A program made the translations under genes and the position numbers. From assembly GCF_011046735.1 (NCBI RefSeq), contig NZ_CP049258.1:4730001-4794000 (forward strand): DNA of 64,000 bases. Direction: 5' to 3'. The notes below the pieces were generated by a model. The model had not been told where the DNA came from, searched no databases, and saw nothing but the letters and a program-made list of their open reading frames with translations. Positions 8,813-16,858 of this stretch are shown here, in pieces (the stretch's first letter is position 1; every line of letters starts with the position of its first letter). Origin of the DNA: Nordella sp. HKS 07. GTDB lineage: Bacteria > Pseudomonadota > Alphaproteobacteria > Rhizobiales > Aestuariivirgaceae.

Positions 8813-9916
8813 TCACTCCTCACCAGCGCGCTCTTCGAGCGCGCTCGATTTCAGTCTTGCCACGCCCGCGGGCGCGACGCCGAGCGTCGTGCGTTCCAGA
8901 TAGGACTGGAATTCGGCCTTGAGTGCGGCCTCTTCCTTGCTGTCGGCATCGGCCTGGCTGCGCTTGTGGTCGGCGAGCCACTCGTCGGCCGTGACGTAGC
9001 GTGTCCATCCGGGAAGGTCGGCGGAGAGATTAACATCGTTCCACGCGGCATGCCACTTTCCGGTCTGCAGATCACCGATCCCGGAATAGAGGACATCGGC
9101 GAATTTGCGAAGCTTGTAATAGCGGTCGGTGCCCTTCTTCCAGTTGAACACCGCGACCGCATAGCTGACGCTCAGAGTCTCGGTCATGCCTCCTTCGCGG
9201 GCAAGACCTTCATAGGTCTTGGCGTTGAGCATCGCCGGCGAATAGATTTCGTTGAGCTCGTCATTTCCGGTGACGTTGAGAAGCCGGTAGCCGCCGCTGC
9301 GGGCCAGATCTTCGGCGATTGCCGAGGGTTGCGGCGCCACGATGACGATCGCATCCGCCTTTCCGCTCTTGAGCAGGTTAGCCGCTTCGGCCTCCGAGCC
9401 CTCGATCGGATTGACCGTGATGCCAAGCGAATCGAAGAGCAGGTTTGACGTCACGAAACGCGGCTCGCTGGCGGTACCGATATTGACGTTCTTGCCGGCG
9501 AGATCGGCGAGGGAAGCGATGTCCGCGCGGGCAATGACATGGACCTGGGCCGAGCCCAGCCGCGCCACATAGGTAACCTTCTTGTCGATATCCTCGATCA
9601 GCTCCTGCTTGCGCATATAGGCGACCGTATCTGCGGGAATGATGCTGGCGTCGATGCCGCGCAGGTAGAGGAGGTCGCGCACCGCTTCGACCGGGCCGTG
9701 GCCCATGACCGGCAGGATGCGCAGGTCGCGCTCGGCTTCCATCAGCACGGCGAGATCGGCGGCATAGCGCGACGACTGGCTGTTGGCGCCGTCGGTGATA
9801 AGCGTGATGGCGCCAGCATTCATGCGGGCGATGTCTTTGCTGTCGTCAGCCAGGAGCGCGTCGGAGCCCGTAACAAGAGCCGCGAAAGCGCACACAACTC
9901 TCAAGGCGCTACTCAT
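8813..9916 (-). CDS. TAXI-family (TRAP-type) solute-binding protein
   Basis: 367 residues from the ATG at 9916, preceded by GGGGAGA; it begins MSSALRVVCAFAALVTG, a signal peptide cleaved near DALLA. The body matches TAXI-type TRAP binding proteins, which bind small organic acids or glutamate-like ligands. Typical features are an early ITLITDGANSQSSRYAADL block and the paired lobes around VHVIARADIASLADLAGKNV. Unlike usual TAXI systems, no DctM-type fused permease gene is adjacent; the next gene encodes a TPR membrane protein. It may therefore be a sensor or an orphan binding protein. Ligand unknown. Confidence 0.8.
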   Translation of the reverse strand: MSSALRVVCAFAALVTGSDALLADDSKDIARMNAGAITLITDGANSQSSRYAADLAVLMEAERDLRILPVMGHGPVEAVRDLLYLRGIDASIIPADTVAYMRKQELIEDIDKKVTYVARLGSAQVHVIARADIASLADLAGKNVNIGTASEPRFVTSNLLFDSLGITVNPIEGSEAEAANLLKSGKADAIVIVAPQPSAIAEDLARSGGYRLLNVTGNDELNEIYSPAMLNAKTYEGLAREGGMTETLSVSYAVAVFNWKKGTDRYYKLRKFADVLYSGIGDLQTGKWHAAWNDVNLSADLPGWTRYVTADEWLADHKRSQADADSKEEAALKAEFQSYLERTTLGVAPAGVARLKSSALEERAGEE

Positions 9917-10046
9917 GCCTTGTCTCCCCGTCTGCATGCCGTCCCATAGTAGGACCGGGCGATTGTGCCCACCTCTGGTCCGACCACCAGTCAAGCCCCA
10001 GATTGTGGCGGCGGTCCGGCAATAAGCGTTATTATTTACTTTTTGT

Positions 10047-11078
10047 TTAGGTAAGCAATGCTGACGTATGCTGGGCTATGATCAGCTCCTCGTTCGCTAG
10101 CACAATATGCATGGAGAAGGCTTTTATCCATGAAAGATGGTTAATCACCCGAGCGCGGACCGGCTCGGCATTCTCCCCGACGCCGCCCGTGAAGACCATG
10201 GCGTCAATTCCGCCCATGGCGGCAATGAGGGAGGCCGCCTGGCGGGCGGCCCAATAGCAGTAGGCCTCGATGGCGGCCCGGGCCTCGGGCATGGGGCTTT
10301 CGAGCAGGCTGCGCACATCGCTGGTGAGGCCGCTCAGGGCAAGGAGGCCGCTTTCCTTGTAAAGAACCTGCTCCATCTGCTCTGGGCTCAGCCGGTCGTC
10401 CTTCATGATCGCCAGGATGAGACCGGGATCGAGGGCTCCGGGCCTCGTCCCCATCACCAGCCCGTCAAGGGTCGAGTAGCCCATGCTGGTGGCGATGCTG
10501 CGGCCGTCCAGGACGGCGCACAGGCTGGCGCCATTGCCGAGATGGGCGATGAGGAGGCGGCGGGGAAGGGGCTGGCCGGTCTCCAGGGGCAGTGCCCGCA
10601 CCACATGCTCGTAATTGAGACCATGGAATCCATAGCGCCGGTAGCCACGCTCGAAATAGGAACGCGGCAGCGGGAAGCGCGTCGCGATCTCCGGCTGGGT
10701 CGCGTGGAAGGCGGTATCGAAGCAGGCGACTTGCGGGACGTTGGGGGCTCGCTCGCGCATGGCCCGCAGCGCGTCGAGGCCATAGGGCTGATGCAGCGGC
10801 GCCAGGGGGCGCAAAGCATTGAGCTTCGCCTCGATCGTGTCGTCGACGATCACCGGCTGCGAAAACTCGGTGCCGCCATGGACGATGCGGTGCCCGGCGC
10901 CGGTAAGCTGCCCGACTTCTATGCCTTTCTGGGCCAGGCGGACAAACAGGGCTTGGAGAGCGTCGTCGCCGGTCCCCTCGACCTGGTCCTTGAAGCGCAG
11001 CTTGAGGGCCCCCGCCGCCCGCTCGAAGGTCGCAAATTTGAGGGTCGACGACCCGGCATTGACGACGAGAATGGTCAT
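10047..11078 (-). CDS. ackA: Acetate kinase
   Basis: 343 residues, shorter than the roughly 400 of enterobacterial AckA but with all main motifs: VVNAGSSTLKFA at the N-terminus, HRIVHGG, VACFDTAFH, RRYGFHGL, LIAHLGNGASL, MGTRPGALDPG, FTGGVGENA and the C-terminal EELIIA. Loss appears to be mainly a stretch near residues 315-325. It interconverts acetyl phosphate plus ADP with acetate plus ATP. Its ATG overlaps the MFS gene stop by 4 bases (ATGA), and that gene follows xsc. AckA would thus consume the acetyl phosphate made by Xsc, in place of the phosphotransacetylase usually found beside xsc. Confidence 0.9.
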   Translation of the reverse strand: MTILVVNAGSSTLKFATFERAAGALKLRFKDQVEGTGDDALQALFVRLAQKGIEVGQLTGAGHRIVHGGTEFSQPVIVDDTIEAKLNALRPLAPLHQPYGLDALRAMRERAPNVPQVACFDTAFHATQPEIATRFPLPRSYFERGYRRYGFHGLNYEHVVRALPLETGQPLPRRLLIAHLGNGASLCAVLDGRSIATSMGYSTLDGLVMGTRPGALDPGLILAIMKDDRLSPEQMEQVLYKESGLLALSGLTSDVRSLLESPMPEARAAIEAYCYWAARQAASLIAAMGGIDAMVFTGGVGENAEPVRARVINHLSWIKAFSMHIVLANEELIIAQHTSALLT

Positions 11079-12559
11079 TCCGCAGCTCCAGCTTCTGGCC
11101 GAACATGAGTGCGCAGCGGCCTCTCCTCCATCACATAGAGGCTGGCGAACGACACCAGAATGCCGGCGGCCGCGGCGAGAAAAACCCAGCGGTATACCGA
11201 GCCGATATCGCGCCCGGCGGCGGCGAAGCTGCTGGCGAGCGTCTCTATGGTGACATGCGCCGCGAGGTCGGCCGGCAGGCTCCCGATCACGATCGCGCCG
11301 AAGGCGGCCACGATCAGCGCGCCGCCAAGCGAGCGGAAGAAGTTCAAGGTGCCAGTGGCGGTGCCCATCTGATGCGGCGGCACGGCGTTCTGAAGCGCCA
11401 CCAGGGTGAGCGGGAAGATCGTGCCGAGGCCGATGGATGCCACGGCGAGGATCAGCACCAATCCGGCAAGCGGCAGGCTTTGGGGATTGATGGCGACCAC
11501 GGCGAGGCCAATGGCGGCAACGATGAGTCCGATCAGCGTCGGGCGCTTGTAATGCGTGAAGCGCGCCATCACTTGGCCCGTGAATGAGGCGCCGATGACG
11601 GTGCCGAACATCAGCGGGATCAAGGTGAAACCGGATTGGCTGGCGGTCAGCCCATACATGCCTTCGAGGAAGATGGGCGTGTAGATGGTGAGGCCGATGA
11701 AGACGCCGACGCCGGAGCAGGCGGCGATGATCGCCATCGCCACCACCGGATTCGCCAGGATCTCGATAGGGATCAAGGGTTCGGGCGCTGTTTTGAGCCG
11801 GACCACGAAGGCGACGGCGAAGACGAGAAAGACGCCGATAAGCCCGAGGATCGTCAACGACGTCCAGGCATAGTGAGGACCGCCGAGGCTCAGCGCCAGG
11901 AGAAGGGCAGTTGTCGAGATGATCATCAGTCCGGCGCCGATGAAGTCCAACTGGTGCGGTTTCTCATGGCGCGGCAGCTTCTTGAGCAGCGCATTCGTCA
12001 TCCAGAACGCCAGGAGGCCGAGCGGCAGATTGATCCAGAAGATCGCCGACCAATGCAGCTTCTCGGCCATGAAGCCGCCCAGCGCTGGTCCGGCGATGCT
12101 CGATGTGGCGAAGACGCTGGCGATATAGCCTTGATAGCGCGGCCGTTCCTTGGGCGACACGATGTCGGCGATGATGGTCTGCGCCAGCGAGATCAGCCCG
12201 CCGCCGCCAAGACCCTGGAGCGCCCGCGCCAGGATGAGTGCCAGCATGGTGGGTGCCAGCGCGCACAGGATCGAGCCCAGCATGAAGATGCCGATCGCTG
12301 CCAGCAGCGTCACCCGCCGGCCGATGATGTCGGAGATCTTGCCGTAGAGCGGCGTCACCGCCGTCGAGGTCAGGAGATAGGTGGTGACGACCCAGGGCAG
12401 GTTCTCGAAATCGCCGAGCAGCCGGCCGATCGTCGGCATGGCGGTGGCGACGATGGTCTGGTCGAGCGCGGCCAGAAACATCGCCACCAGCACGCCGAAG
12501 ATGATCGAGCGCACCTCATGCGGAGTCAGTGCCGGGCTGGTCCTCTCCGATTGGGGCAT
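11075..12559 (-). CDS. MFS transporter, DHA2 (14-TMS, EmrB/QacA) family
   Basis: 494 residues with about 14 predicted transmembrane segments. The N-terminal DHA2 signature includes LAALDQTIVATAMPTIGRLLG, followed by YLLTSTAVTPLYGKISDIIGRR (two parts of motif A) and a central GLGGGGLISLAQT. Such proteins are usually proton-driven exporters of drugs or organic anions. It sits between xsc and ackA (23-base gap before it, 4-base overlap after it), so export of a pathway product such as sulfite, acetate or a sulfonate is conceivable, but the family alone does not show this. Start taken at ATG 12559; the ribosome-binding site is poor. Confidence 0.88.
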   Translation of the reverse strand: MPQSERTSPALTPHEVRSIIFGVLVAMFLAALDQTIVATAMPTIGRLLGDFENLPWVVTTYLLTSTAVTPLYGKISDIIGRRVTLLAAIGIFMLGSILCALAPTMLALILARALQGLGGGGLISLAQTIIADIVSPKERPRYQGYIASVFATSSIAGPALGGFMAEKLHWSAIFWINLPLGLLAFWMTNALLKKLPRHEKPHQLDFIGAGLMIISTTALLLALSLGGPHYAWTSLTILGLIGVFLVFAVAFVVRLKTAPEPLIPIEILANPVVAMAIIAACSGVGVFIGLTIYTPIFLEGMYGLTASQSGFTLIPLMFGTVIGASFTGQVMARFTHYKRPTLIGLIVAAIGLAVVAINPQSLPLAGLVLILAVASIGLGTIFPLTLVALQNAVPPHQMGTATGTLNFFRSLGGALIVAAFGAIVIGSLPADLAAHVTIETLASSFAAAGRDIGSVYRWVFLAAAAGILVSFASLYVMEERPLRTHVRPEAGAAE

Positions 12560-12582
12560 TCCTGCTGGCGGTTGCTGTGACC

Positions 12583-14343
12583 TCAGGCAGGAGCCTTTAC
12601 ATCCGTGTGCTTGTACTTGTCGAGCACACGCTTCGGATATTTGAGGGCGTCGCGGCGGAAGGGATCGCCGAGTTCCTGCGTGACCATTACCTCGACGACG
12701 GTGGTCTTACCCTTCTTCTGAGCATCGCAAGCCTTGTCCAGCGCCTCGCCGACATCGCCGAGCTTGTCGATCGTGACACCTTCGGCGCCGAGCGAGCGGG
12801 CGACTTCGGCCCAGCTCGGATTTTTCAGGTTAACGCCGAGGAAGCGGGTGTCATAGAAATCGACCTGGTTCTTCTTCTCGGCACCCCACTGCTTGTTGTG
12901 GAAGACGACGGCGGTCACCGGGATGTCTTCGCGCACGCAGGTGAGGATCTCGGCGAAGCTCATGCCCCAGGCGCCGTCGCCGACATAGGCGATGGCCGGC
13001 CGGTCGGAGGCCGCCACCTTGGCGCCGATGACGGCTGGCAGCGCATAGCCGCAATTGCCGAAGCTCATCGCCGCAAACATCGAGTTGGGCTGGTTGAAGC
13101 GCAAATATGAGTTGGAGACCGAGCAGATATTGCCGATGTCGGTCGATACCATGGCGTTGGCCGGCATCGCCTTTTCGAGCTCGCGCAGCATCTGGCGCGG
13201 ATGCATGTAGGGCGAGCCCTTGGCGATATCGAGCGACCAGCCGTCCTTCTCATGCGTCCAGCTGTCGAGCTCCTTCTCCCAGGCATCCTTCTCGGCCTTG
13301 ATCTTCTTCTTGCGCTCATCGGCATTAGCGGCGGCCGCGAGCTTGCGGTTGGCGAGCCGGTAGGCGAGCGCCTTCGCCGCTTCCTTGGCGTCGCCGACGA
13401 TGCCGACCGATATCTGCTTGACGAGGCCGAGCATACGATGATCGCTGTCGACCTGAATGATCTTGGCATTCTTCGGCCAGTAATCGAGCCCGTGCTGGGG
13501 CAGCGTGCCAAAGGGGCCAAGACGCGTGCCGAGCGCCAGCACCACATCGGCCTCGGCGATCAGCTTCATGCCGGCCTTCGAGCCCTGATAGCCGAGCGGG
13601 CCGCACCACAGCGGATGCTTTGCCGGGAAGCTGTCATTGTGGAGATAGGAATTGACGACGGGAGCGGAGAGCTGCTCGGCGAGCGCCACGCATTCCTTCA
13701 CGCCATCCGAGAAGATGACGCCGCCGCCCGACACGATGACCGGGAACTTCGCTTTCGCGAGAAGGTCGGCCGCTTCGTCGAGATCGGCATCGGCACCGGG
13801 CCCGCGCGCGATCTTGCGCGGCTTGGCAATCTCGTAGTCCGCCTCGCCGTAGAAATTATCGCGCGGAATGTTGAGCTGGGTGGGGCCGCGTTCCGACATC
13901 GCCATGTCGAAGCAGCGCGCCGTCAGTTCCGCCATGCGCGGATGCTTTGAGACATGCGCCTGGTATTTGGTGATCTTGGAGAAGATCGGCAGCTGCTCGG
14001 TCTCCTGGAAGCCGCCGAGGCCCATGGTGGCGGAGCCGGTCTCGGGGGTGACGACGACGACCGGCGAATGGGCCCAGTAGGCGGCCGCCGTCGAGGTCAC
14101 GAAGTTGGTGATGCCGGGGCCGTTCTGGGCGATGCACACGCCATGGCGGCCGGAGACGCGCGAATAGCCGTCGGCCATGTGGCCGGCCCCTTGCTCATGC
14201 GCCGTCGGGATGAAGCGGATGCCGGCGGTCGGGAACAGGTCGAGCGCGTCCATATAGGCGGAGCCGACGATCCCGAATACGTCCTTGACGCCATAGGCGA
14301 CGAGGGTTTCGACGAAGGCTTCGGAAGCGGACATTTTGGGCAT
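12583..14343 (-). CDS. xsc: Sulfoacetaldehyde acetyltransferase
   Basis: 586 residues, the normal Xsc length. It is a thiamine-diphosphate enzyme of the acetolactate synthase superfamily: the catalytic Glu lies in AHEQGAGHMADGYSR, and the TPP motif starts GDGAWGMS and ends near FHNKQWG. Xsc-typical blocks include VTPETGSATMGLGGFQETEQ (about residues 98-117) and LWCGPLGYQGSKAGMKL. It converts sulfoacetaldehyde plus phosphate to acetyl phosphate plus sulfite, the key step in taurine and other C2-sulfonate breakdown. The ATG at 14343 has AGGAG 6 bases upstream. It heads an apparent xsc-MFS-ackA operon; no tauD, tpa or pta is adjacent. Possible MocR/TauR operator boxes lie at 14391-14435. Confidence 0.93.
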   Translation of the reverse strand: MPKMSASEAFVETLVAYGVKDVFGIVGSAYMDALDLFPTAGIRFIPTAHEQGAGHMADGYSRVSGRHGVCIAQNGPGITNFVTSTAAAYWAHSPVVVVTPETGSATMGLGGFQETEQLPIFSKITKYQAHVSKHPRMAELTARCFDMAMSERGPTQLNIPRDNFYGEADYEIAKPRKIARGPGADADLDEAADLLAKAKFPVIVSGGGVIFSDGVKECVALAEQLSAPVVNSYLHNDSFPAKHPLWCGPLGYQGSKAGMKLIAEADVVLALGTRLGPFGTLPQHGLDYWPKNAKIIQVDSDHRMLGLVKQISVGIVGDAKEAAKALAYRLANRKLAAAANADERKKKIKAEKDAWEKELDSWTHEKDGWSLDIAKGSPYMHPRQMLRELEKAMPANAMVSTDIGNICSVSNSYLRFNQPNSMFAAMSFGNCGYALPAVIGAKVAASDRPAIAYVGDGAWGMSFAEILTCVREDIPVTAVVFHNKQWGAEKKNQVDFYDTRFLGVNLKNPSWAEVARSLGAEGVTIDKLGDVGEALDKACDAQKKGKTTVVEVMVTQELGDPFRRDALKYPKRVLDKYKHTDVKAPA

Positions 14344-14390
14344 GAGAGGCTCCTGGGCGGGGAAAGATCGTGCCTTTCCCTATTCCGGCG

Positions 14391-14435
14391 TCTGGACCCA
14401 TGAAAGCGCCAGTTCTGGGCTGCGCTCAGGTCCAG
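14391..14435. promoter_or_regulatory. Putative MocR/TauR-type operator upstream of xsc
   Basis: TCTGGACCCAT at 14391-14401 and an inverted half-site GGTCCAG at 14429-14435 lie 49-92 bases upstream of the xsc start. The same 11-base word occurs at 35990-36000 beside the MocR gene. On the xsc strand the distal site reads CTGGACCTGA, which resembles the TauR half-site as I recall it. The role is inferred. Confidence 0.55.
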
Positions 14436-14606
14436 AGGGCCCGCAACCCAAAGAAAGCTGTATCCTCGACCCGCCGTGCGATGCCTTGCATGGAAGAACT
14501 GCGCGGATCGCTGCAGAAGGTCACGCTCCAGATTACCCGGCCTTCGAGCACCTCTCCTATCCTGTGGACTGAAGAGGAGGAAAGGCCCCAGCGCTCCAAG
14601 CAGGAT

Positions 14607-15371
14607 TCACGACGCGAGGCTACGCTCAACATCCATGCGATAGCGGCGCATCCAGTCGAGGCTCGTCTCGTCGGAGAGCTTCGCCACACCGGGCTTCACC
14701 TTGTCGGCATCGGGCGCCGAAATGCCGAGTGCTGCGCAGATGCGTGTCAGTGTGGCGGCGGGATCGGCCGACAGGGTTTCATAGCCGATGCGCAGCGGCG
14801 TGATGTCCTGCTCCGCGAACCAGCTGTTCCAGGCCACATCATAATCTTCGAGCTCGGCGAGCTCCCGCCTGATCCGCTCGAAGTCATATTCGGGGTCTTT
14901 CGGCGGCGACAGCCTCTCGATCTCCGTGCCGTCAGGTGCGACATGCCAGAGGCCGGTCTGCTCCGCTTTGATCAGCGAAACAGCCTGGGCGAGCTTGTTC
15001 TCACGTGAGAGATGCAGATAGAGGATTTTGCCGAACGCCTTCTCGAGCCGCGCTCGGTCTGACGGCAGGCCGGGATGGATCTGATCCAGGATGGCCGAAA
15101 GCTCGCCCAGATTCTCCCACATCAGGCGAAGGCCGGAGATATCCGTGCCGCCCTTGCCGACTTTGATGGCTGCATTCAGATATACGAGATTGTAGTCGTG
15201 CTCACTCATCGTGTCCGGGCTCGGCAGATTCCATTCCCCGGCCCACCAGGCGAGGAACTTGCGCCCATAGAAGGAATCGGGATTGCCGGCCCGTTTTGTC
15301 GAGGCGAGAAGATCACACAGCAGCGTGCTGCCAGTGCGCGGCGTGCCGCAGATGATGTAGGCGTCGAACAT
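14607..15371 (-). CDS. Stf0-type sulfotransferase
   Basis: 254 residues from ATG 15371, one base after the cupin gene's stop; a longer reading to 15413 would overlap that gene. The N-terminal DAYIICGTPRTGSTLLCDLL is the PAPS 5'-phosphosulfate-binding loop. The following DSFYGRKF, KILYLHLSRENKLAQAVSL (3'-phosphate-binding Arg/Ser type) and WNSWF blocks match Stf0 (trehalose 2-sulfotransferase) family proteins. It would transfer sulfate from PAPS to a carbohydrate or small alcohol in the cytoplasm. It is the last gene of an apparent lrgA-lrgB-cupin-sulfotransferase operon. The acceptor cannot be read from the sequence. Confidence 0.82.
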   Translation of the reverse strand: MFDAYIICGTPRTGSTLLCDLLASTKRAGNPDSFYGRKFLAWWAGEWNLPSPDTMSEHDYNLVYLNAAIKVGKGGTDISGLRLMWENLGELSAILDQIHPGLPSDRARLEKAFGKILYLHLSRENKLAQAVSLIKAEQTGLWHVAPDGTEIERLSPPKDPEYDFERIRRELAELEDYDVAWNSWFAEQDITPLRIGYETLSADPAATLTRICAALGISAPDADKVKPGVAKLSDETSLDWMRRYRMDVERSLAS

Positions 15372-15372
15372 T

Positions 15373-15654
15373 CTATTTGAGCTCGATCTCGATGAAGGCA
15401 TATTCAGTGTCATTGGCGTTGATCACATCGTGCTCGACACCTTCGCTGCGGAAATAGGGCACGGCCTTCTTCATGTCGGCAAAGCTCTCGCCATCCTTGG
15501 TCAGGAGCTTCACTTTGCCGTCCATCAAGGGCACCACGACATAGTCATGGCCGTGGCGGTGCCAGCCGGTATTGGCGCCGGGCGCGAAGCGGTATTCGGT
15601 GACGATCACCTTGTCGTTCTCGATGTGCTTGATGGCTTTTGCGGTACCGGACAT
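15373..15654 (-). CDS. Small cupin-domain protein
   Basis: 93 residues forming one cupin beta-barrel. The first motif is PGANTGWHRHGHDYVVVPLMDG, seen here in two parts (GWHRHGHDYV gives the His ligands; G of MDG closes it); the second, weaker motif is VEHDVINA. A bound metal through the His residues is likely. Most one-domain cupins of this size are of unknown or accessory function. It starts 14 bases after lrgB and ends one base before the sulfotransferase gene. Confidence 0.8.
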   Translation of the reverse strand: MSGTAKAIKHIENDKVIVTEYRFAPGANTGWHRHGHDYVVVPLMDGKVKLLTKDGESFADMKKAVPYFRSEGVEHDVINANDTEYAFIEIELK

Positions 15655-15668
15655 GGATGTCTCCTTTT

Positions 15669-16388
15669 CTATTTCAAGAACCAGTAGAGGATGAGGGGTA
15701 ATATGAGCGCGGTCATGACCAAGTTGAGCGCCATGGCGATGCCGGCGAATGTGCCCGCCACTTCATCGACGACGAAGGCGCGCGCCGTGCCGATGCCATG
15801 GGCGGCGAGTCCGGCGGCGAAGCCGCGCGCCGCATAATCCTTGAGGCCGAGCACGTTCATGAGCGGCGTCACGATGATGGCGCCGAGGAGGCCGGTAGTG
15901 ACGACGAGCACGGCGGTGAGCGCCGGCTGCCCGCCAAATTGCTCCGATATGCCCATGGCGACGCCCGCTGTAACCGATTTGGGCGCGAGCGAGACAAGCA
16001 CCGGGTCGGGAACGCCGAAGAGTGCCGCGACGGCGAGCGCCGAAACCGCCGCCGTCACCGAGCCTGCGACGAGCGCTGCCGCCATCGGCAGGATATTCGC
16101 CTTCACCTTGTCGAGATTGCGATAGAGCGGCACGGCGATGGCGACGATGGCGGGCCCGAGCAGGAAATGGACGAACTGCGCACCCTGGAAATAGGTGGCG
16201 AATGATGTGCCGGTAATAATGAGGATGGCGCCCAGGGCGATTATAGAGATCAGCACCGGATTGACCGCCGGATGCCGGCCCGAGAGGCGCGCGATGCGGT
16301 CGGCGGCGATCCAGACGAGCAGCGTCACCGTCAGCCACAACAGTGGCGTCGAGGACAGATAGACCCAGAGATCGAAGGCCGGCGTCAT
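15669..16388 (-). CDS. lrgB: LrgB/CidB-family membrane protein
   Basis: 239 residues, about 6-7 transmembrane segments. LrgB-family features are FLLGPAIVAIAVPLYRN, LAPKSVTAGVAMGISEQFGG (about 20 residues, the family's best-conserved block) and AHGIGTARAF. It works with LrgA/CidA; the pair is known from control of murein hydrolase activity and overflow metabolism and from plastid glycolate/pyruvate-type transport. Its start overlaps the lrgA stop by 4 bases (ATGA). Confidence 0.92.
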   Translation of the reverse strand: MTPAFDLWVYLSSTPLLWLTVTLLVWIAADRIARLSGRHPAVNPVLISIIALGAILIITGTSFATYFQGAQFVHFLLGPAIVAIAVPLYRNLDKVKANILPMAAALVAGSVTAAVSALAVAALFGVPDPVLVSLAPKSVTAGVAMGISEQFGGQPALTAVLVVTTGLLGAIIVTPLMNVLGLKDYAARGFAAGLAAHGIGTARAFVVDEVAGTFAGIAMALNLVMTALILPLILYWFLK

Positions 16389-16768
16389 GATGCGGGCCGG
16401 GCCGATTGCCAGCGCTTCATCCAGGTGAAGACCAGGGCAGTGACGGCCAAAGACAGCGCCGTCGAGACGAGCAGCGCCAGGAAGAGGACGGGTCCATAGG
16501 AGTTGATGAGGCCCAGATGATTGATCACGCCGACGCCCGCCGGCACGAAGAGCAAGGAGAGATGCTGCAATAGTCCACCGGTTGCGCGACCAAGCGCCGT
16601 GTCGTTGATCGTGTGGGCGTCGAAGGCAGCGAATCTCTGCGCGATGAGAAGGCCGGCGAAGAGCAGCAGGAGCCCAACCACTGGTCCGGGCATAGGCAAG
16701 CCGAAGCCATGCGAGAGAATCTCACCGGCAAGCTGGCAGAGAAGAAGCAGAGCAAAGGCCTCGATCAT
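16385..16768 (-). CDS. lrgA: LrgA/CidA-family membrane protein
   Basis: 127 residues with four predicted transmembrane segments; the family motif GLPMPGPVVGLLLLF is followed by LSLLFVPAGVGVINH. It is a holin-like partner of LrgB and the first gene of a leftward operon with lrgB, a cupin gene and a sulfotransferase gene. No adjacent LytR/LysR regulator is present. The only oddity is the linkage to a sulfotransferase. Confidence 0.92.
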   Translation of the reverse strand: MIEAFALLLLCQLAGEILSHGFGLPMPGPVVGLLLLFAGLLIAQRFAAFDAHTINDTALGRATGGLLQHLSLLFVPAGVGVINHLGLINSYGPVLFLALLVSTALSLAVTALVFTWMKRWQSARPAS

Positions 16769-16858
16769 CAGGGCAAGCTACAGCATTGAACCTGAAAGTG
16801 CGAAGGGGTTTCGGGCAATTCGAGGCGCATAAGAGGGCTGCAATCTCCAGGTGCGACT

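Noticed and set aside
10021-10033. AATAA-GCG-TTATT inverted repeat after ackA as a terminator
   Set aside because: The stem is only five A/T pairs and the following T run is interrupted; too weak to call.
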